A stretch of DNA of 12,803 nt from Auxenochlorella pyrenoidosa (lineage: Eukaryota; Chlorophyta; Trebouxiophyceae; Chlorellales; Chlorellaceae): positions 34,081-46,883 of the forward strand of contig KQ481995.1 in assembly GCA_001430745.1 (NCBI GenBank), in the 5' to 3' direction. The position numbers were made by a program, and so were the translations under genes. Positions 1 to 7,000 of the stretch are shown here, piece by piece. The first letter of the stretch is position 1, and every line of letters starts with the position of its first letter. The notes under the pieces are model-generated. The model had not been told where the DNA came from. It saw only the letters and a list, made by a program, of their open reading frames with translations, and did not search any database.

Positions 1-203
1 GGGGGTCGCGGGAGGGCGGGACAGAAGGGGGCCATCGGGGGGGTTAGGTTCCTTGGCCGTGCGCAGCAGAGGATGGCACAGGCGCAAGGCAGGGCTCGCT
101 GGTGCCCCTCCAGCAGGCCGCCACTGCCCCAACCAAGGGCGCGGGGGTGTGATGAGCAGACGAGAGCATACGCATGTGCCTTTCCCTGTGCCCTGCGCTG
201 CAG
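1..203 (+). other. Intron sequence upstream of the first visible MTP18 exon
   Basis: G-rich sequence with no segment that I can match to the N-terminal half of MTP18-family proteins. It ends in a pyrimidine-rich stretch and a CTGCAG acceptor directly before the exon at 204. It is read as the 3' part of an intron; the upstream coding exons would lie outside the window. An open frame crosses it, but its translation is Pro/Arg-rich and unlike the family. Confidence 0.6.
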
Positions 204-1057
204 GCTGATCTCCACAATCGGCTTTGAGCGCGGCCTCGACACGCTCGTCTGGCAGCTGATTGCGTCGGTGGCCACGCCCGGCTACACCATCCACACCGTT
301 GTGGCCCTGGCGACCTGGGCGCTCAACAAGGCAGAGGAGTCGGCGCAGGTGTGTGCTTCGGGCAGGGAAGGGGCCGGGGAGGGTGAGCCTCGGTCGTCTG
401 TTGTCTGGGGCTAGTGCACGACCACAGCGCAGGGTGTTGGACTGGCAGCAGTCGGGGCGCCCTGCCGGCCTGCTGCATAGAGAACAACTGGGCCAGGGCC
501 CAGAACCCTGCCCCAAGCCTTGCTTCACCAGGGACCCAGAGCCGTCCTCGCGCTCTGGCCTATAGCACTGTCCCATCCACAGCTTCGCCGCCTGGCTGGC
601 ATTTGGTGCCCTGCACCCCTGCAGGTGCTGGGCGCTCTGGACCAGGCTGCGAGCGCAGCGGGCGTCGACAGCGCCGCTTTCGTCGAGACCTTCAACAAGA
701 GCGTGCCCACCGCGCTGGGCCTGCTGGGTGAGCCGCGCCGCGCTACGCGGCGCTTCTGCCTGGCGTGTGCTGCGACGAGCGTGCTGGCGTACGCTGCTAG
801 TGCTGCGATGCCTGCTGGGGTCGCCCATGCGCCATGCCCCCACCCAGCTTCCCCCCGCCTTGCTGCGCCTCGCTCACGAACCTTCCTGCCCTCCGCCCTG
901 CCCCCCCGCAGCCATCCCCCTGATCGTGCACCCCATCGACGCTGCCGTGCACGCTGTGCTCAACGCCACGCTGCGCCCCGCCATGCAGCGCTACATCTGC
1001 CAGGAGGCGGGCGGGGCGCAGGCGGGGCTGGCCATCTGCGAGGAGTGCAAGCGCTGA
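204..1057 (+). CDS. Mitochondrial fission process protein 1 (MTP18/MTFP1) homologue, C-terminal exons
   Basis: Three exons are joined: 204-348 (enters in phase 2), 625-727 and 912-1057, with stop TGA at 1055-1057; 130 residues are visible. All borders are GT-AG and the frame is kept. The exons carry the family's landmarks in order: DTLVWQLIASVATPGYTIH (animal MTFP1 has a similar DTFVWQ...ASV..PGFTIN stretch), then TALGLLAIPLIVHPIDAAV, matching the conserved GLL.IP.I.HPID segment near the C-terminus. The family consists of small inner-mitochondrial-membrane proteins that promote mitochondrial division in animals. The hydrophobic stretches around VATPGYTIHTVVALATW and LGLLAIPLIV fit membrane segments. 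The tail after HPID is longer than in animals and ends with two paired cysteines (ICQEAG, CEECKR). The N-terminal part is outside the window. The family call rests on motifs remembered, not on a search. Confidence 0.87.
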
Positions 1058-1852
1058 GGCCTGGCGGCACCACCTGTATCACCGCACTCGGCTCGAGCCT
1101 TGCAGCCTGAGGCTCCTTCCGAGCCATCCTCTTGGGGTAGCCCTTGCACCCCCTGTACTTCGAAGGGGAATTCCCTCCCTGCCACATGCTACCTGCAATC
1201 TATGAGCACCGCCATCCATCCGCTTGTCTTTAATTTTCAGGAACCGCCTGCAGCCATCCTTCCTCGGAACACCTTTGCTTGCCCACTGTGAAGCCTTAGC
1301 TTGTCGGGAGCGACATGCGTGCGCTAGTGTTACAGACGGGGACGGCTACAGGGGCGGGAGGGAGCGCTACAGGATTAGGGAAAAAGGGCTGCCCCTTGGC
1401 GGCTCCGCGGCTTGATGCGGGGAAAACTGGACGGCAGCGCCGCTACGCTCTACAATACATACTGCTGCGAGGAGGCATCTATGGGAGGATGTGAGGCGGT
1501 CCAGCCAGTAAGGAACGAAATGTGGCGTGCATGGCGTCGGGCCCACAGTCATTTGCAGGAGGGGAAAGAAGCGGGGAGACACACATCCTTGCATTGCTGT
1601 ATGGCTAATGGTTGGCAACTCGACGCCCTTGGCTCAGGCACCGCGCCGCCGGCACGGCGACTCTAGCGCTCCGGCCTCCAGGGCGGCTGCTGCTATGGCG
1701 GCAAGCCCTTGGGCCAGAGAAGCAGCACGGCCTGCGTTTCGAGGTGCCCGGGGACCCAGAAAGGGCGGAGCACGGCGGCACGGCATGCCTGCAGGCTCTG
1801 CTGGGCCGGGCCAGCCCTGAGAGGGCTGCGAAGCAGTCGCCGAGACAGGCCC
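1058..1852. other. Intergenic region between convergent genes (3' UTRs)
   Basis: About 800 nt separate the stop codon of the MTP18 homologue (plus strand) from the stop codon of ACLB (minus strand), so both 3' UTRs should lie here. Short open frames occur on both strands but have no recognisable domain. A TGTAA signal for the minus-strand gene is at 1334-1330. I found no TGTAA for the plus-strand gene, so its polyadenylation site is undetermined. No tRNA-like or repeated structure was noticed. Confidence 0.6.
1330..1334 (-). terminator. Putative TGTAA polyadenylation signal for ACLB
   Basis: The minus strand reads CTGTAACAC here. TGTAA is the usual chlorophyte polyadenylation signal. It would give ACLB a 3' UTR of roughly 520-540 nt, which is long but not unusual for green algae. 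It is the only copy noticed between the two convergent stop codons. Confidence 0.45.
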
Positions 1853-4007
1853 TCACTTGGTGTACAGCACCTCGTCCCAGGGGTAGCTGCAGTGTACAGG
1901 GGGGTGGGGATGGGGTGGGGTGGATTGGAGGTTGGGGTTTGGGGTTGGTGAGTGGGTTGGTGGTGGTGGCGCGGTGGTGGGGTGGGGGGGAAGGCCACAG
2001 TCAGCGCCCCACCCCCAGCACAACATCTGCACAGCCCCCCGCCGACAGCAGCCCCTCCGCTCAGTGCAGGCTTTTTGGGCAGGGCTTGAGAAGAGGCTGC
2101 TCACCGGAACAGGGGCTGCTGCAGGCGCTTCTGGTCCAGCGCGTGGCCTGCAGGAGGTTGAGAGCAGGGAAGGTGAGGGGCAGGCACGGGCAGGTGCCCT
2201 GCTGTGGACCCGCAGCTGTGCGCAAGAACTTGTGATTTTAGGATATCATTGGCGCCGTGCCAGGCGCCCGCCCGCCGAGGGGGCAGGGGCAGGCAGGCCC
2301 CGGCCACTGGCCCCGCCCCGGTGGCACAGCACCACCCACCGATGAGGCCAATGCTTCGGGCCAGCACAAAGAGGCCGTTCAGGTAGCCAATGTCCACCAC
2401 CTGGAGGGGTGGGGCAGCAGAACAGTAAAAACAAGAAAAAACATGCCGATAAGGCAGCCAATGTCCAATGCAAGTAGTGGTGCAGCAGCCGCAGGACGTC
2501 CTGGTGAGGCAGCTTCTGCGGCAACACGTTATGCAGGACACCTGCGAATGCTGATGGTGCGTAGGATGCTGGCTCCCTCTGGCGGTAGCATGGTGCAGTG
2601 CCACCGCCAGAAAGAGCCAGCATCCTACACAGCATCAGCATCGCAGCTTTCCTGCAAAACGTGTTGCCTCAGAAACTGCCTCACCATCAGGCAGAAGAGC
2701 AGTAAGAACAAGTTGAAAAACCGGCCGTTCAGGTCGCCAATGTCCACTGCCGGAAGGGCCAGGCCGGCAGAGCAGCGTGGGGCAGCGAGCGGCAGCAGGC
2801 GGCCAGCGCGGCAGCCTCGCAGCACCCCCTAACCAGGGTCCCTCAAGTTGCACAACTGCAGCTGCGCCCGCTGGGCCTGCGCTGCTCACCTCCTGCACCT
2901 CGGCCGGCGTGAACATGCCCACTGCGGCGGCGGAAGAGAGGGAGAGCGCGTGGGGGGGGCAGGCGAGGCTGACGGGATGTTCCGCTCCAGCGCCCCAGCG
3001 TCCAGCCCCCGGGCAACCCCCCGCCTCCCCAGCAGCCCAGCGCCCAGCCGACAAGCGGCCAGCCCCACCCGAGCTCAGCAGGTCGAGGAAGAGGGCGCCA
3101 ATGCAGCCGTCCACATTGAGCACCAGGTTGGCGGCCTGCCCGGGTGGTGGTGGGTGGTGGGTTGGGGTTGGGGTGCACTATGAAATGTTGCCTGCCAACA
3201 CCCGTACTTTTGGGGCGGGCCCGGGTGAGGGGGTGTGGTGGTGGTGTGGGGGGGGGGGGCGTCAGGCAGCTGGCAAGAGTCAAGCGGCGCGGACACTGGC
3301 ATCCATACAGGGCAGCCTTGGGCAGGGGCGCCCATCCCTGGGACCCTGGTGCACGCCCCCGCCCCATCCTGGAGGCCCCGCTGGCGCTCGTGCAGGCGCC
3401 GGATGCGCAGCGCACCAGCCCAGCCAGTCGCTGCGTGCGCGGCGGTTTCCACCCCATCCTCCTTCCACCTAGAACCCCCTGTAGCTCTAGGTGGAGAACT
3501 GCACCTTCTGCAGCGTGTAGTTCTGCACAGGGACCCACCTTTTGCAGAGTTTAGAACTCGAAAAGTGACCCACCTTTTGCAGCGTGTAGTTCTCCACAGT
3601 GATGGCGTAGTCCAGGTAGCGGGTGGAGGGGAAGTGCTTGCGCGCATACCTGGGCGCGGGCGGGGCGCAGCGGGCAGCGACGAATGTGGCCACAGCAGAG
3701 CGAGGGGTGGGAGATTTCGGAGGGCGCGGCAGGCAAGGGCAGTGGAGAGCGCCGTGCTTGGCGACGCAAACAGCAAGCCGCCGCTTGCGGCATGCTCAGC
3801 TGGCCACAGTTCGCAGGGCGGGCGTGCATGCACATGCGGTCGGCGTCTGCAGCGCTGCTGCCACCGGCACCACCGCACCGCTGCAGCAGCTCCACGCGCG
3901 CAGCTGGCAGCAGCTCACAGCACTGGCAGTCTAACCCTCTGCCCCACACCGCTGCAGCAGCTCCACGCGCTTGTCGCGGTTGTCCTTGCTCACACACAAC
4001 CATTCCC

Positions 4008-4038
<31 letters not shown>

Positions 4039-7000
4039 CGCTGCAGCAGCTCCACGCGCTTGTCGCGGTTGTCCTTGCTCTTGATGCGGTGGCCGATGCC
4101 GGGCACGCTGCAGGGGGTGGGGAGGGGGGTTGGGGAAAAGGGGGGGGATGAGGGGGAGGAGCCGAGGGCCTGGTGCTTGCATGAAAAGCAACGCAGGCGA
4201 GGTGCTCCTGGCACCAACCCTGCCTCATGAACACTGCCTGCCAGCGCTGGCTCGCGCAAGGCAGCTCCAGACTCGATGGTAGCAGCGCTGCAGGGGCTGC
4301 AGCGTGCGGTCTGGCTCCAGCCCAGGCTTGCCGCCAGTAGCAGCCCTGCTGAGATGCGACCAAGCGAAATGACTTCTTGGGCGAGGGCCCAGCAGTGCAG
4401 TGGCAGGCAGTGCGCAGCCCCGGATCTGGCCCATGCCCCCACCGGATGCCCTTGCGCTTCATGGCCTCGACAAAGTCATCTGCCTCCTGGCCCTGCATGG
4501 CAAGAGCGAAGCATAGGACACAAGCGCGGTAACAGCACACATGCCTTCCGTTTGTGGGTGCTGCAACGAGCGCAGGCACGCACATCCGTACGTCGATGGT
4601 GAGACCGGGCAGCGGGGACAAGGCGGTTGAAGCCAGGCAGACGGGTTGACAGGCTGTGCGCCGCAGCGGTGCTGCCGCCAGCAAGTGCTCTGAGCACGTG
4701 ATCTCACCGCGTCGCAGGCCTGCTTGAAGAAGCGGGCCGCGTCGTCGATGGCCCCTCCAAAGCGCGGGCCGATGGTCAGCAGACCGCTGCAGGGGTTGGC
4801 CAGCAGCAGGCCGCGCTTCCAGGGTCAGGTCTGCAGGGCTGCACATGGCTGAGCCAGACAAGGCAGTACAAGCACGGGCGCCCAAGTCAACCATAGGCAG
4901 TTTGCCACGGTCTTGCGCCCCCCGGCTCTCACGAGACCAGGCAGCTGATGAGGTCCTTGCCCGCGCGCGCTGTCACAATCGTGTTGTGCGCGCCTGCAGA
5001 GCAGAGGGCCCCCTGCCCCGTGAGTGCAAGCCATCGCTTGCTGCCGCTCGCAGCAGCACGCGCTGCAAGGCCCCGACAGCTGCAGGGTGCCGTTCGCAGG
5101 GCAGGGACGGGCGCCGCGGCATGCCCTAGCACGGCGGGCCGCAGGGTTTCACCACAGCAGGGCAGCAGCCTGGGTCTGTGTCGCAAGTTCTGTTGCGGTC
5201 AGACAGACTTTGAACCCAAACAAGCAGGCTGCAGCGCGCGGCACCAGGGCGCTGGCTCACCCGACACGCAGGGGCCGTGGTCGGCGCACAGCACGACGCA
5301 CATCTCGATGAACTTGGTGGCGTAGCGCGGCAGGCGGCGCTTGAACCACAGCAGCCTGGGGGCGGGGGCGGGCGAAGGGGCACGAGTACCCATGCTCTGC
5401 ATCAAGCAGGCAAGCTGGCAAACGTGGCGGCGCAACCAGGCAGCCTGCGTGTGAACCGCAGCAGCGCTGGCAGCAACGCTGGCAGCACTCCTCGTCCGCT
5501 GTAGCGTGCACGTGTGGTTCAGCCCCCTTGGCAGGCGGCGTGGCAGCGGTTCGAAGCCCACGAACATTCTCCAGGTTCGCAGTACCACCCCTGATTGCCA
5601 ACGCCTGCACCACCGATAGCCCCATCTTCAATCGTATAGCGCCCCGCCCAGCAAAGCCGGCGCCTGCGGGGCCCCTGGCCCCGCCCCTCACCGCCTCTCA
5701 CCCTCCACCGCCCCCAAACCCGCCACCCCGCAGCCGCCTCACCCGATGGCCTCTCCCACGTTGGCGTCCTGCTCCATCAGCTCGCTCATGGTCACGCCCC
5801 CGTAGGTGGGCTCCTCCCCGCGGTCGTCGGAGATGGTGCAGATGATGTGGGTGGGGGCGCGCACCTGCGTGCATGGCCAACAGGGTGAGGGGATGCCGCG
5901 GGTGGTGGGATGGACCCAAGGGCAGGCATGGCCACATGGGCAGAGCGCGGCAGCCTGCCTCCCAGCATCCTGCCAGCCAGCGCCGCACTCGCCGGCCGTA
6001 CCCACGTGCAGGGCAGCATGGAGGCAAGCACCCCCACCCCCATCACCCACCACCCCACACACCCACAAGCGCAGCAAAGCAGCAGGCACACACACACGCA
6101 CACATGAGCGCGGCACGATGGCAGGCACACACACACGCACGAACACATGAGCGCGGCACGATGGCAGGCACACACACACACACACACACGCACGCACGAA
6201 CACACGAGCGCGGCGGCGCGGCATGGCGTCAGGCAACGCACCCACCCACCCACCGCACCTTGCCCTGCTTCTTGGCTGCCCCCAGGTCCATGGGCACCTC
6301 GGGCGGCGTCACGTCCTGGGCGGGGACGATCACGCCCTGCCCCACCAGCTCGCCATACACCTTGCTGCGCAGGGGGCGAAGGCACGGAATTGGTGGGGAG
6401 GGGCAGCGGGCGGTTTGGACTGCACCTGGCACGGAGTCTTGAAGTGGTGCCGCCGCGATGTGCTGGCTCAACCAGGCACGGGGCAGTGCGCCAGCAGGGA
6501 GGCGGGCAGGCGGCCGGCTCACCGGATCGTGCCTTCCAGCTCCTCAAAGCTGCCAGGCACAATGGCCCCTGCCGCTGACAGAGCCGAGTTCTTGGCCTAC
6601 AGACAGGGGCAGGGGCTCGCATCCGGGTCGAGAGCAGCCTTTGGTGGGAAAGCCTGCCAGGAAGGTCCACTTTGGGCCTTCACTGGCGCCCATACTGGGG
6701 CAACACCGGGTCAACTAGGTGCAGCCCCCTTCCAAGCTGTAGTATCCGCGCGCTGGCTCCCACCCACCAGTGCAGGGCCGCTCCCACCCCCCTGGCACCT
6801 GGCCCCCACCTGGGCAGACTCTGCGTCACCGCCGCTCTTGGCGCCTGCATGCCCAAACTGCACCTCGCTCTTGAACAGCTTGGCGCAGGTGCCGCTGCAG
6901 GAGGGAGTTCAGGTCAGCTCGCAGACTCTAAGTTACTCCCATGGGGGTGCCCCCTGCAAGCGAGTTCCCTGTGCTTCGCGCCTGGCCTCGGCTTCCACTC

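Noticed and set aside
1612..2235. 207-residue open frame on the plus strand
   Set aside because: It is antisense to ACLB exons 24 and 25 and the G-rich intron tract; the translation is Gly/Arg low complexity.
2691..2760. Repeat B as a mutually exclusive alternative to exon 23
   Set aside because: It keeps only the first eight or so codons of exon 23 and lacks the conserved LARSIGLIG part and a donor in the right place.
3537..3573. Middle copy of the exon 20 donor as a normal splice site
   Set aside because: It adds 35 nt and shifts the frame relative to exon 21, so it could only give a nonproductive transcript.
4009..4038. Repeated CA units with copies on each side as a possible CRISPR-like array
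   Set aside because: The copies are fragments of exon 19 separated by a microsatellite; there are no regular unique spacers and the locus is eukaryotic.
3235..4230. 331-residue open frame on the plus strand
   Set aside because: It is antisense to ACLB exons 19 and 20 and reads through the CA repeat as Thr-His runs; no domain is seen.
3551..4894. 447-residue open frame on the minus strand
   Set aside because: It runs through ACLB exons 16-20 partly in the wrong frame and through GC-rich introns; only short stretches match ACLB. High GC makes long stop-free frames common here.
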